Positions 52,025 through 60,537 of a DNA stretch of 64,000 nt are shown in pieces. Under the pieces are notes generated by a model. The model did no database searches and was not told the DNA's origin. It saw nothing but the letters and a program-made list of their open reading frames with translations. Source of the stretch: JB111 sp049856175 (GTDB lineage: Bacteria > Actinomycetota > Actinomycetes > Actinomycetales > Actinomycetaceae); assembly GCF_049856175.1 (NCBI RefSeq), contig NZ_JBNDNA010000001.1:124001-188000 (forward strand), read 5' to 3'. Each line of letters starts with the position of its first letter. Positions within the stretch are counted from its first letter, which is position 1. The position numbers and the translations under genes were made by a program.

Positions 52025-52618
52025 CTACGGCGCGACCGCTCCGGGCAGTGGCCGCCTGGCCGTGAGCATGGCCAGGAGCTCGGTGGCCGGCGCCTCGACG
52101 ATGCGGTCGCCCCCGCCGACGCTCACGTTTGCGTCCGTCGCGACGAGCCGGTAGTTCTTGAGCCCGACGCCGAAGAACCCCCAGTTCTCCGGCCCGCCGC
52201 CGGAGATCGCGCGGGCGACGGTCCCGGCCGGTGGGCCCGGCAGCCCGAGCGGCACGGTGATGTCGAGGCCGTGGATGACGTCGTGTGCGAGAGCGCCCTC
52301 GAAGCCGTCGCCGTCGGGGGACCACCGACTCTCGATGCCGGACCGGTAGAGGTCGAGCAGCTCGGCGTCGGTGCGGGCGGCCGCGTCCTCGCGGGCCCAG
52401 CGGTCGAGCATGGCGTTCATGTCCTCGATCGAGCTGATCTCGGCCGAGCCGTACTCCTCGTCGGCGTGGGTGAGGTGCGCGGTCATGTGGGCCACCACCT
52501 CCCGGACCGTCCAGTGCTCGCACAGGCTGCTCGCCCGCCACTGCTGCGCCGTCAGCTCGGCGAGGAGGTCGGCCAGCCGGGTGCGCTCGGTGACCAGGAT
52601 GTCGAAGGTCGGTGTCAT
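52025..52618 (-). CDS. DinB/mycothiol-dependent maleylpyruvate isomerase-like protein
   Basis: Four-helix metal-binding protein of 197 residues with the family opening LLAELTAQQWRASSLCEHWT, EVVAHMTAHL, and a later DVIHGLDI His. These His/Glu residues match the metal site of MDMPI/DinB-like proteins, many of which use mycothiol. The ATG at 52618 follows AGGAGAG. It precedes the ECF sigma gene by four bases, so the two are probably a unit. Enzyme substrate unknown. Confidence 0.85.
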   Translation of the reverse strand: MTPTFDILVTERTRLADLLAELTAQQWRASSLCEHWTVREVVAHMTAHLTHADEEYGSAEISSIEDMNAMLDRWAREDAAARTDAELLDLYRSGIESRWSPDGDGFEGALAHDVIHGLDITVPLGLPGPPAGTVARAISGGGPENWGFFGVGLKNYRLVATDANVSVGGGDRIVEAPATELLAMLTARRPLPGAVAP

Positions 52619-52808
52619 GGGAGCTCTCCTGTCGATGCGGGACGGCGGTCGCCGGCCCCACCGGTGGATACGCAGCGGCGTCCCGAGATTCGTCGCGGCC
52701 GCTCCGGGACCCGTCGCCGTCGTCGCTGCCGGCCCGACGGTCCGGCGGCCGGTCGCGCCGCTGCCGGTGCCCGTCGCGACCCCGGCCCGGGCTACTGTCA
52801 GGAGCACC

Positions 52809-53816
52809 ATGGCCACGCCGACCGCCGATGCCCCCACCCGGCTTCAGGTCCCGATCTCGCTGCTCGACCGCTCCCGCACCCGGGAGGGCGAGCCGGCAGG
52901 CGCCGCCCTCGCCAGCACGGTCGAGCGCGCCGTCCGCGCGGAACGGCTCGGCCTGGGCCGCGTCTGGGTCGCCGAGCACCACGCGGTGCCGGGCATCGCG
53001 AGCGGCGCGCCGCCCCTGCTCATGGCCGCGATCGCCGCCCGCACCGAGCGCATCCGCGTCGCCTCCGCGGGCGTCATGCTGCCCAACCACGCGCCGCTCG
53101 TCGTCGCCGAGCAGGCCCGGATGCTCGAGGCCCTGCACCCGGGCCGGATCGACCTCGGTGTGGGCCGCTCGCTCGGCTTCACCGCGCCGGTGCGCGAGGC
53201 CCTCGGCGTCACGCGGTACCCGCCGGCCGAGTTCTCCGCCGACATCGAAGCCCTCGCCGCGTTCTTCGCCGACGACGGCCCGGTCACCGCGATGCCCCGC
53301 GGAGTCGCCCCGCCGCCCGTCTACGTGCTCGCCGGCCGGTCGGGCCTCGCGGTGGCGGCCGAGCGCGGGCTGCCCGTCGTCGTCGGGGGCCCGATCCTGT
53401 GGGGCGACCTCGCTGCCCTGGACGGCTACCGTCGCGACTTCCGCCCCTCGCCCGCGAACCCCGAGCCGCGGCTCCTCGTCAGCGTCGACGTGCTGATCGC
53501 CGAGACCGCCGACCGCGCCCGGGCGCTCGCGCTGCACGAGGCGTGGGCGATGGTCGAGTCCACCGCCCTTGGCGCGTTCCCACCCCTGCGGACGGCGCCG
53601 CACGCGCGGTTGACCGACAAGCAGGAGGCTGCCGTCCAGCAGCACCTCGACCTGGGGATCTCCGGGACCCGGGACGAGGTCGCCGCCCGGCTGGCGGACC
53701 TCGTGGCGCGCACGGGGGCGAGCGAGGTCGTGGCGTTCTCGTCCACCGCCGACCGCACGGCGCTCGCCGCCTCGGACGCTGCGCTCGCCGAGCTGTCCGG
53801 TCCGGCCGGCGGGTAG
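52809..53816 (+). CDS. Luciferase-like flavin monooxygenase
   Basis: Member of the bacterial luciferase superfamily, 335 residues, TIM-barrel, FMN-dependent. LGLGRVWVAEHHAVPGIASG and LEALHPGRIDLGVGRSLGF are family hallmarks of the LLM class MsnO-like group. The ATG at 52809 follows AGGAG. Divergent from the sigma/DinB pair and convergent with the ABC genes through a strong hairpin. Substrate unknown. Confidence 0.9.
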   Translation: MATPTADAPTRLQVPISLLDRSRTREGEPAGAALASTVERAVRAERLGLGRVWVAEHHAVPGIASGAPPLLMAAIAARTERIRVASAGVMLPNHAPLVVAEQARMLEALHPGRIDLGVGRSLGFTAPVREALGVTRYPPAEFSADIEALAAFFADDGPVTAMPRGVAPPPVYVLAGRSGLAVAAERGLPVVVGGPILWGDLAALDGYRRDFRPSPANPEPRLLVSVDVLIAETADRARALALHEAWAMVESTALGAFPPLRTAPHARLTDKQEAAVQQHLDLGISGTRDEVAARLADLVARTGASEVVAFSSTADRTALAASDAALAELSGPAGG

Positions 53817-53832
53817 CGGCCCGGCGAACCCG

Positions 53833-53899
53833 GTGCGGGCACGCACCGGGGCGCGGCCCCGAACCCGGTGCGGGTCCGCGCCCCGATGCGTGCCCGCAC
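53833..53899. terminator. Strong bidirectional terminator hairpin
   Basis: Two 24-base arms (53833-53856 and 53876-53899) pair at 23 of 24 positions around a 19-base loop. The left arm begins GTGCGGGCACGCA. It lies between the converging monooxygenase and ABC permease genes. Confidence 0.75.
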
Positions 53900-53913
53900 T
53901 CCGGGACACCGCC

Positions 53914-54870
53914 CTACCGGCCCAGGCGGCGCAGCAGGACCAGGGCGAGCGGGACGCAGACGGCGATGATCGCCAGCGGCCACGCCACCGCCATGAGCTG
54001 GCCGTTCTCGGCCACCCACGACGACGCCGGCCCACCGCCCGCGCCGAACAGCTCGCGCGCGGCCACCACCGTGGACGACAGCGGGTTCCACGCCGCGACC
54101 CCCGCCAGCCAGCCCGGCATGAGGGTGGTCGGCACGATCGTCTCGGCCACCATCGCCAACGGGAACACGAGCGCAAAGTACTTCATCGCCGCCTCCGGCC
54201 CGCTGACGAGCAGCCCGAGCACGACCCCGATCCACGAGAACGCGAGCCGCAGCAGCAGGAGCAGGCCGAGCGCGCCGACCGCGGCCGCCGGCCCCGCGTG
54301 CCACTGCCAGCCGAGCAGGGCACCCATCCCGAGCAGGATCGTCAGCTCGACGACGGCGGTCGCCAGGTCCGCGAGCGCCCGCCCGGCGAGGATCGCGGTG
54401 GGCGACGTCGGCATCGACCGCATCCGGTCCACGACGCTGTCCCGCACGTCGGCGGCGACCGACACGGTGGTGGCCCCGATGCCGAAGGCCATCGTGAGGA
54501 CGAGGACCCCGGGCAGGAGGAACTCCCGGTAGTCCCCGCCCGGGGCGGACATCGCCGCGCCGAACGCGTCGCCGAGGACGAGCCCGAACATCGCCATCGC
54601 CATGACGGGCAGGAGCAGCGTGCTGAGCAGCTCGTCGGGGCGGCGGTGGAGCCGGCGCAGGTGACGGCCGGCGATCACCCACGTGTCCGAGGCCGCCTTT
54701 CCGAGCCGCACGAGCGCCGGCGACGCGGCACCGCCGAGGCCGCGGCGGGTCGGCGGGGCCGACGCGCTGACGGCGTCGGCGGTGAGCTGCCGCGCCGGCG
54801 CGGGGCCCCGGCGGGTGAGGGACGCCGTCGGGGACGGGAGGGCGGGCGAGGAGACGAGGTGCGCGGTCAT
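53914..54870 (-). CDS. ABC-2 type transporter permease (DrrB-like, second set)
   Basis: Permease of 318 residues with six helices in the C-terminal 250 residues after a long Ala/Pro/Arg-rich cytoplasmic N terminus. ABC-2 signature RDSVVDRMRSMPTSPTAILA, then TTLMPGWLAGVAAWNPLSST. The ATG at 54870 overlaps the ATPase stop (ATGA). Paralogous in layout to 22607-23485. Substrate unknown. Confidence 0.9.
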   Translation of the reverse strand: MTAHLVSSPALPSPTASLTRRGPAPARQLTADAVSASAPPTRRGLGGAASPALVRLGKAASDTWVIAGRHLRRLHRRPDELLSTLLLPVMAMAMFGLVLGDAFGAAMSAPGGDYREFLLPGVLVLTMAFGIGATTVSVAADVRDSVVDRMRSMPTSPTAILAGRALADLATAVVELTILLGMGALLGWQWHAGPAAAVGALGLLLLLRLAFSWIGVVLGLLVSGPEAAMKYFALVFPLAMVAETIVPTTLMPGWLAGVAAWNPLSSTVVAARELFGAGGGPASSWVAENGQLMAVAWPLAIIAVCVPLALVLLRRLGR

Positions 54871-55847
54871 GGGCGCGGTCCTTCCGTGGCGTCGGGCGCG
54901 GTCAGCTGGAGGAAGACGTCGTCGAGGTCGGGCCTGCGCAGCGCGAGGTCCTCCGCGGGCACGCCGACGTCGGCGAGAGCGCGTGCGGCGCGGGCCAGGG
55001 CGTCGGTCGTCCCCGTCAGGGGGACCGTGACCCGGCGGCTGCCGGGGTCGACGTCCGGCACGGCGCCGAGCGCCGCGGCGAGCGCGGCCACGACCGGCGC
55101 CAGGGGCGCCCCCGGCGGGACCATGACCTCGAGCCGGCTGCCGCCGGTCGACGCCTTGAGCTCCTCGGGCGAGCCCTCGACCGCGATCCGCCCCCCGCGC
55201 ACGAGCGAGATCCGGTGGCAGAGGCGGTCGGCCTCCTCCAGGTACTGGGTGGTGAGCAGCACCGTGGTCCCGCCGGCGGCGAGCTCGCGCACGGCGTCCC
55301 AGACCTCGCTGCGGCTGCGTGGGTCGAGGCCGGTGGTCGGCTCGTCGAGGAACAGGACGAGCGGGCTGCGGATGAGGCTGACCGCGAGGTCGAGCCGCCG
55401 TCGCATGCCTCCCGAGTAGTGCCCGACGGGCCGGTCCGCGGCGCCCGCGAGGTCGAACCGGTCGAGCAGCTCGTCCGCGCGGGCGCGTGCCGCGCGGGGC
55501 CGCAGCCGGTGCAGGCGGGCGAACATCCGCAGGTTCTCGCGGCCGGTGAGGACCTGGTCGAGGGCGGCGTGCTGGCCGGCGACCCCGATGCGCTCCCGGA
55601 CGGCCGCCGGGTCGCGCGCGACGTCGTGCCCCGCCACCCGGACCTGCCCCGAGTCGAAGCGCTGGAGCGTGGCGAGGATGCGCACCGTGGTGGTCTTGCC
55701 CGCGCCGTTCGGGCCGAGCAGCCCGTGCACGGTGCCCGGGGCGACGGCGAGGTCGAGCCCGTCGAGGACGGGCGGCCGACCCGGGTAGGACGTGCGCAGA
55801 CCGACGGCGAGGACGGCGGGCGTCTCGGTGCCCCCGGCCGCGCTCAT
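54867..55847 (-). CDS. ABC transporter ATPase (DrrA-like, second set)
   Basis: ATPase of 326 residues: Walker A GPNGAGKTTT, signature YSGGMRRRLDLAVSLI, Walker B LFLDEPTTGLDP, H-loop TTQYLEEADRL (Gln where His is usual), C-terminal extension ending RRPDLDDVFLQLT. The ATG at 55847 overlaps the DUF1023-like hydrolase stop (ATGA), so three genes are translationally coupled. The Gln at the switch position is found in a number of DrrA-type ATPases. Confidence 0.9.
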   Translation of the reverse strand: MSAAGGTETPAVLAVGLRTSYPGRPPVLDGLDLAVAPGTVHGLLGPNGAGKTTTVRILATLQRFDSGQVRVAGHDVARDPAAVRERIGVAGQHAALDQVLTGRENLRMFARLHRLRPRAARARADELLDRFDLAGAADRPVGHYSGGMRRRLDLAVSLIRSPLVLFLDEPTTGLDPRSRSEVWDAVRELAAGGTTVLLTTQYLEEADRLCHRISLVRGGRIAVEGSPEELKASTGGSRLEVMVPPGAPLAPVVAALAAALGAVPDVDPGSRRVTVPLTGTTDALARAARALADVGVPAEDLALRRPDLDDVFLQLTAPDATEGPRP

Positions 55848-56731
55848 GCGGCCCTCACGAGGGTGAACGCCTCGGCGGAGGGGGTCGGGACGACGGCCCT
55901 CCCCATGTGGGCGGTGGAACCCGCCGGCGGCGCGGCGGGTGCCCCGACGACGGGCAGCGCGGCGGCCGGGACCCGGCCGTGGCCGCCGCTGTGCACGGTC
56001 ACCTCGGCGAACCTGCCCAGGGCGATGCGCGCGGTGTTGAGCAGCGACTCGCTGCCCTCGTCGTAGTAGGCGAGGTGGCCGGTGATGTCGCCCGTGCCGA
56101 TGCGCACGGCCCCGAACGCGGGGTGCAGCGGCGAGCGCCCCAGCCCGAGCGGGCCGAGCCGGACGCGCGGGAAGTGGCGGATCCAGTCCGTCGGCGCCTG
56201 CGCGGCCCAGATGCGAGCGCCCCGGGCGGCGTCCGCTCGGCGCAGCACACCCATGCCGGGGCTGCCGAGCGCCACGACGTCGTCGATCCTGGCGTCGGCC
56301 AGGGCGAGCCCGGTGACCGTGGTGCCGTAGGAGTGGCCGACCACGGTGAGGTGCGCCGAGCGCGGCAGGTAGTGGGTGAACCGGGCGAGGTCCCTCGCAC
56401 CGTCTCGGGCGTACCGGATCGAGAAGGAGGCGCGCAGGTCCGGCGCGGTGCGGTAGCCGACCCACGCGACCACCGCGGTGCGGGCCGCGGGGTCGATGCC
56501 GGCCATGGTCGCGAGCATGAGCCGGGCCCGCGAGCGCAGGGCGAGCGGGCCCCGGGCGCGGAAGTAGTTGCCCTGGTGGTGGCCGTTGCCCGGGACCATC
56601 ACCACGACGTGGTCGGCGGTGGCGAGGTCGCCGAACACCTCGACGACCCGCGGGCCGCCCGGAGGGTCGATCGCGAGGAGCTGGTGGCCGTCGACCGTGC
56701 GAGGTCCGTAGTGGAGCGGTGTCGTCGTCAT
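55844..56731 (-). CDS. DUF1023-like alpha/beta hydrolase
   Basis: Hydrolase of 295 residues with the nucleophile motif VVGHSYGTTVTGLAL and an opening VVMVPGNGHHQGNYF that suits an oxyanion loop; LGSPGMGV follows as in DUF1023 proteins. Starts at ATG 56731. It is the first gene of a coupled unit with a DrrAB-like exporter. It might process the exported compound or an envelope ester, but this is inference. Confidence 0.8.
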   Translation of the reverse strand: MTTTPLHYGPRTVDGHQLLAIDPPGGPRVVEVFGDLATADHVVVMVPGNGHHQGNYFRARGPLALRSRARLMLATMAGIDPAARTAVVAWVGYRTAPDLRASFSIRYARDGARDLARFTHYLPRSAHLTVVGHSYGTTVTGLALADARIDDVVALGSPGMGVLRRADAARGARIWAAQAPTDWIRHFPRVRLGPLGLGRSPLHPAFGAVRIGTGDITGHLAYYDEGSESLLNTARIALGRFAEVTVHSGGHGRVPAAALPVVGAPAAPPAGSTAHMGRAVVPTPSAEAFTLVRAA

Positions 56732-56992
56732 GCCGGGAACGCTAGGAACGCGCTTCGGGGCTCCGCGTCACCCGCTGGAGCCATTCGTCCCCCCTACCGG
56801 GGTAGTGCCTGCCGCCCCCCGCACGCGACCCCCGGTAGGCCCCCGGAGGGCCCCGGGGCGATTCCCGGCGCACACGTGGACGTGCGCCGCGAGACCGCGG
56901 TCCGCCGCAGCACGACCGCGAGCACACCGACGGCCCCGTGCCCGGTGCGCCCCCGGGGTTCCGCGCGGCCGACCCTGACAGACTGAGCGGCG

Positions 56993-58534
56993 ATGACCTC
57001 CGTGAGCCGCACCCGCCGGACCAGCCGCCCGCTCTCCGCCCGCCGCACCGCGCCCACCGCCGTGGCGGCGCTCGCCCTCGTCCTGGCCGGGTGCTCCGGC
57101 GCCGGGGACGACGAGACCGGCGGCGAGCAGACCGACTCCTCCTCTCAGAACGGCTCCGCCACGGACGGGCCCGAGTCCTCGTCCGGCGAGACCCCGTCCG
57201 GCGGCGAGACGGCCACGGACGGCGAGGCCCCCTCCGACGGCACCGCCGAGGCGGTCGATCCCGCGGACCACCTCACCGACCCCGAGCTCCTCGAGCAGGT
57301 CGAGTGGGCGCTCGCCAACCTCGAGGAGGACGCGGAGGGGCCGGAGGCCGCAGACGTCGAGGAGCGCTTCTCCGACGAGATGCTCGCCCAGATCCCCGCC
57401 GAGCAGTTCACCCAGGTCTTCGCCCAGCTGCGCTCCGGCGCCCCCTACACCGTCACCGCCGTCGCCGAGTCGCGCGAAGCCATGCCTACCGCCGAGCTGC
57501 GCCTGGACTCCGACGCGCAGCCGCTGATCATGACGGCGGTCATGGGCGACGACGGACGGCTCGGCGGGCTGTCCTTCGTGCCCGACACCGCCGGCGAGGC
57601 TCCCGATCTCGGTGCCTGGGAGGACCTCGACGAGAGCCTGACGGAGGTCGGCGGCGAGAGCCAGGTCGTGGTGGGCAGCGTCTCCGGCGGGGAGTGCACG
57701 ATCGAGTACACGACCGAGGGCGTCGAGGACGGCGGAGTCCCGGCGCCCAGCGGGTCGGTGTTCAAGCTCGTCGTGCTCGCCGCGCTGGTCGACGCCGTCG
57801 AGGCCGGCGAGATCGCCTGGGAGGACGAGCTGACGATCACCGACGAGCTGCGCTCCCTGCCGTCCGGCATCCTCCAGGAGCGCGAGGCCGGGTCCACGGT
57901 CACCGTGACCGAGGCGGCCGAGCTGATGATCTCGATCAGCGACAACACGGCCACCGACCTCCTGCTCGACGCCGTCGGGCAGGACCGGGTCGCCGGCGCC
58001 GCCGAGGCCGCGGGCCTCGACACCGACCGCCTCCTGCCGCTGGCGAGCACGCGCGACTTCTTCCAGCTCGGCTGGCAGGTCGACGACTCCGTGCGCGCGG
58101 AGTTCGAGGCAGCCACGTCCCCCGAGGAGCGTCAGGCCGTCCTCGACGCCCTGCCGGTCGAGCTCGACATCGACCCCGCGGCCGTCACCGAGCCGCGCTG
58201 GCAGGAGGGGGTGGGCTGGAATCTCACCGGGGCAGAGATCTGTTCGGTGCACGCGCTGCTCCAGGAGCAGGCCGGGTCCGAGGCCGGCGGGCCGGTCCGC
58301 GACATCCTCTCCGAGAACCCCGGCGTGGGCGTGCCCGACGCCGCCACGTACCAGGGGTTCAAGGGGGGCTCGGCCCCGGGTGTGCTCGCCTTCTCCTTCT
58401 ACCTCGAGGCGGACGGCGACGACGAGGGGGCCGGCCGGGTGCTCGTCGTCCAGACGCGCAGCGACCAGGCGATCGACCAGATGCGGGCCACGACGATCGT
58501 CGGCGCCGGCGTCGGGCTCCTCGCCGAGCAGTAG
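56993..58534 (+). CDS. LpqF-like lipoprotein with class A beta-lactamase fold
   Basis: Exported lipoprotein of 513 residues; lipobox LVLAGC (Cys near residue 34). A Ser/Glu/Gly/Asp-rich linker is followed by a small domain (ERFSDEMLAQIPAEQFTQVF) and then a serine beta-lactamase-like domain: SxxK as SVFK, SDN as ISDNTA and a third motif KGG in QGFKGGSAPG instead of KTG. The order matches mycobacterial LpqF. It could be a peptidoglycan-acting serine hydrolase rather than a resistance enzyme. Divergent from the ABC/hydrolase unit. Confidence 0.85.
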   Translation: MTSVSRTRRTSRPLSARRTAPTAVAALALVLAGCSGAGDDETGGEQTDSSSQNGSATDGPESSSGETPSGGETATDGEAPSDGTAEAVDPADHLTDPELLEQVEWALANLEEDAEGPEAADVEERFSDEMLAQIPAEQFTQVFAQLRSGAPYTVTAVAESREAMPTAELRLDSDAQPLIMTAVMGDDGRLGGLSFVPDTAGEAPDLGAWEDLDESLTEVGGESQVVVGSVSGGECTIEYTTEGVEDGGVPAPSGSVFKLVVLAALVDAVEAGEIAWEDELTITDELRSLPSGILQEREAGSTVTVTEAAELMISISDNTATDLLLDAVGQDRVAGAAEAAGLDTDRLLPLASTRDFFQLGWQVDDSVRAEFEAATSPEERQAVLDALPVELDIDPAAVTEPRWQEGVGWNLTGAEICSVHALLQEQAGSEAGGPVRDILSENPGVGVPDAATYQGFKGGSAPGVLAFSFYLEADGDDEGAGRVLVVQTRSDQAIDQMRATTIVGAGVGLLAEQ

Positions 58535-58563
58535 GGGCCGGCGGCCGGGCCCACGGCGCCAGG

Positions 58564-58599
58564 GTAGACGGGTAGATGGCGGGAGAGGTAGATTCTACC
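58564..58599 (+). promoter_or_regulatory. vapBC operator with four half-sites and leaderless -10
   Basis: GGTAGA occurs at 58564, 58571 and 58587 and inverted as TCTACC at 58594-58599; the last two form a perfect palindrome with a one-base centre. TAGATT (58589-58594) inside it ends six bases before the vapB ATG. This is a textbook self-repression layout for VapBC. Confidence 0.7.
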
Positions 58600-58600
58600 C

Positions 58601-58876
58601 ATGGGGCTCAACATCAAGAACGAGCGGGTGCACGCGCTCGCACGCGAGGCGGCGCGCGTGACGGGCAAGACGCAGACGAGCGCGATCGAGGAGGCGCTCG
58701 AACGCCTGTTGACCGCGCACGGCGAGGACCCGGCCCGCGCTCGCGCGCAGGAGCGCATGCGTCGGGTCCGGTCGATCGTCGCCGAGTACGCCGAGCTCCC
58801 GGTGGCGCCGGCTCGGGAGGGACGCGTGACCGAGGTCGACGACCTGTACGACGAGGTCACGGGACTGCCGCGGTGA
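58601..58876 (+). CDS. vapB: VapB-type antitoxin
   Basis: Antitoxin of 91 residues in the Rv0623-like family: GLNIKNERVHALAREAARVT is a ribbon-helix-helix with the usual KTQTSAIEEALERLL continuation. The acidic C terminus (TEVDDLYDEVTGL) should block the toxin. Translation probably starts at the first base of the transcript. The toxin GTG overlaps its TGA. Confidence 0.92.
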   Translation: MGLNIKNERVHALAREAARVTGKTQTSAIEEALERLLTAHGEDPARARAQERMRRVRSIVAEYAELPVAPAREGRVTEVDDLYDEVTGLPR

Positions 58877-59259
58877 TCGTCGACTCGTCGGCGCTCATCG
58901 CCGTCCTCCGCGGCGAGCCGGGCTGGGAGCAGGTCGCCCAGGTGGCTGTCGACGGCAGCTGCCGGATGTCGACAGCCACCTGGCTCGAGGCGTCCGTCGT
59001 GGCGGACCAGCGTGCTCCGGGGGGCGGGGAGCGACTCGACGACCTCGTCGACGCCCTCGGGATCGAGCTCGTCCCGCTCAGCGTGCGGGACGCCCAGGTG
59101 GCCCGGCTCGCCTACCGGCGGTTCGGACGAGGGTCGGGATCGCAGGCGATGCTCAACCTGGGTGACTGCTTCTCGTACGCGCTCGCGGCGACCTCCGGGG
59201 AGCCCTTGCTGTACGTCGGTGACTACTTCTCCGCGACGGACATCGCCTCCGCGATGTGA
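58873..59259 (+). CDS. vapC: VapC PIN-domain ribonuclease toxin
   Basis: Endoribonuclease of 128 residues. PIN acidic residues are D4 (IVDSSALIAVL), E39 (TWLEASVV), D98 (LGDCFSYALA) and D117 (VGDYF), all present, so it should be active. GTG 58873 overlaps vapB (GTGA). VapC toxins cut tRNA or rRNA in studied cases; the target here is unknown. Confidence 0.93.
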   Translation: MIVDSSALIAVLRGEPGWEQVAQVAVDGSCRMSTATWLEASVVADQRAPGGGERLDDLVDALGIELVPLSVRDAQVARLAYRRFGRGSGSQAMLNLGDCFSYALAATSGEPLLYVGDYFSATDIASAM

Positions 59260-59303
59260 CCGCGCCCGGGTCGGCGGGCCCGCGGATGACGTCGGGCGCG
59301 CGC

Positions 59304-60485
59304 TCAGCCCCAGGGCTCGGCGAGCACCGCGTCCCAGAAGTCGGCCATGTACGCGGGTCGGTCGGACGAGCCCATGCCCCGCCAGGTGAGCAGCACGGCG
59401 GTGACGTCCCGCTCCGGGTAGACCCACAGGCTCGTGCCGGTCCCGCCGTCCCAGCCGAACCCGCCCTGGTCGTCGATGCCGACGCCGAGGCCCCAGGCCC
59501 AGCCGGTCTCGAGGAACCCCTCGGCCCAGGGCCGCGTGGCGTCGGTCAGGGAGTCGGTCCGCATCGCGCGCACCGAGTCGGCGCCGAGCAGGCGCGCTCC
59601 CGCATCCGCACCGTGCTGCTTCTCGGGCGGCGCCAGGCCCTCGTCGAGGAGCATCTGGCCGAGCCGCAGGAGGTCCGCCGCAGTGGAGACCAGACCGGCG
59701 GCGCCCGAGCAGAAGACGGGCCGCCGGGTCAACGCCGGGGCCGCGGCGGGCGCGAGCTCGGAGGAGGTGCCGTCCTCGCCGACCCACGCGAACGCCGGCA
59801 CGCGGTGCAGCGCCGCGGCCGGCACCGTGTACCCCGTCTCCGTCATGCCCAGGGGTGCGAGCAGCCGGTCGCGCAGGATGTCGTCGAACCCTCGGCCGGT
59901 GGCTGCCTCGACGATCACCGTCAGCGCGTCGAACGACGACTGGTACAGCCACCCCTGCCCGGGCTGGTGCGCCATCGGCAGCCCGGCGACCTGCTCGGAC
60001 CACTCCTCGGGTGCGATCGCCGGACCGGTCCAGCCCGAGAGGATCCCGCCGTCCTGCGACGCAGCGGTCAGCGGCTCGTCCGCGGCGGCGTCGAGGTCGT
60101 AGCCGAGACCGAGCCCCATGAGCAGCAGGTCCCGCACCGTGAGCTCGCGCGCGGCCGGGACCGTGTCGTCGAGCCCCCCGTGGCGCTCGCGCAGCACGGC
60201 GCGGTCGCGCCACGCCGGCACCCACCGGGACAGCGGGTCCTCGAGGGAGAGGACCTCGTCCTCGGTCAGGGCGAGCACCAGCGCGGACGTCGCGGGCTTG
60301 GTCAGCGACGCCACGCGCACCAGGGCGTCCTCGGCGAGACCGCCGGCGGCCGCCACGGTCACGCGTCGGCCGTGCCGCGGCCCGGAGGCGATGCCCCACA
60401 CGGCGCCGGGCGCGGGACCTTCCTCAGCGTGGGCGCGCATGACCTGCGCGACCGCGGCCGCCCGGACGTCGTGCCTCGTCGCCAT
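59304..60485 (-). CDS. Serine hydrolase (beta-lactamase family)
   Basis: Cytoplasmic-looking serine hydrolase of 393 residues without signal peptide. SxxK is SLTK in VASLTKPATS, YxS is YQS in LYQSSFDALT, and the late HGG-type segment is seen as GWDGGTGTSLW. This resembles class C beta-lactamase/EstB esterases. The ATG at 60485 is chosen; the longer frame runs into the divergent gene. Substrate likely an ester or amide, unknown. Confidence 0.87.
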   Translation of the reverse strand: MATRHDVRAAAVAQVMRAHAEEGPAPGAVWGIASGPRHGRRVTVAAAGGLAEDALVRVASLTKPATSALVLALTEDEVLSLEDPLSRWVPAWRDRAVLRERHGGLDDTVPAARELTVRDLLLMGLGLGYDLDAAADEPLTAASQDGGILSGWTGPAIAPEEWSEQVAGLPMAHQPGQGWLYQSSFDALTVIVEAATGRGFDDILRDRLLAPLGMTETGYTVPAAALHRVPAFAWVGEDGTSSELAPAAAPALTRRPVFCSGAAGLVSTAADLLRLGQMLLDEGLAPPEKQHGADAGARLLGADSVRAMRTDSLTDATRPWAEGFLETGWAWGLGVGIDDQGGFGWDGGTGTSLWVYPERDVTAVLLTWRGMGSSDRPAYMADFWDAVLAEPWG

Positions 60486-60524
60486 GCCCGCGACACTAGC
60501 GGCGGCGGGCCCGACGCGTGGACC

Positions 60525-60530
60525 TACCAT
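60525..60530 (+). promoter_or_regulatory. Leaderless -10 of the FUSC-like gene
   Basis: TACCAT ends seven bases before the GTG at 60538 and no Shine-Dalgarno sequence is clear. No -35 match was found. Confidence 0.35.
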
Positions 60531-60537
60531 CGGGGGC

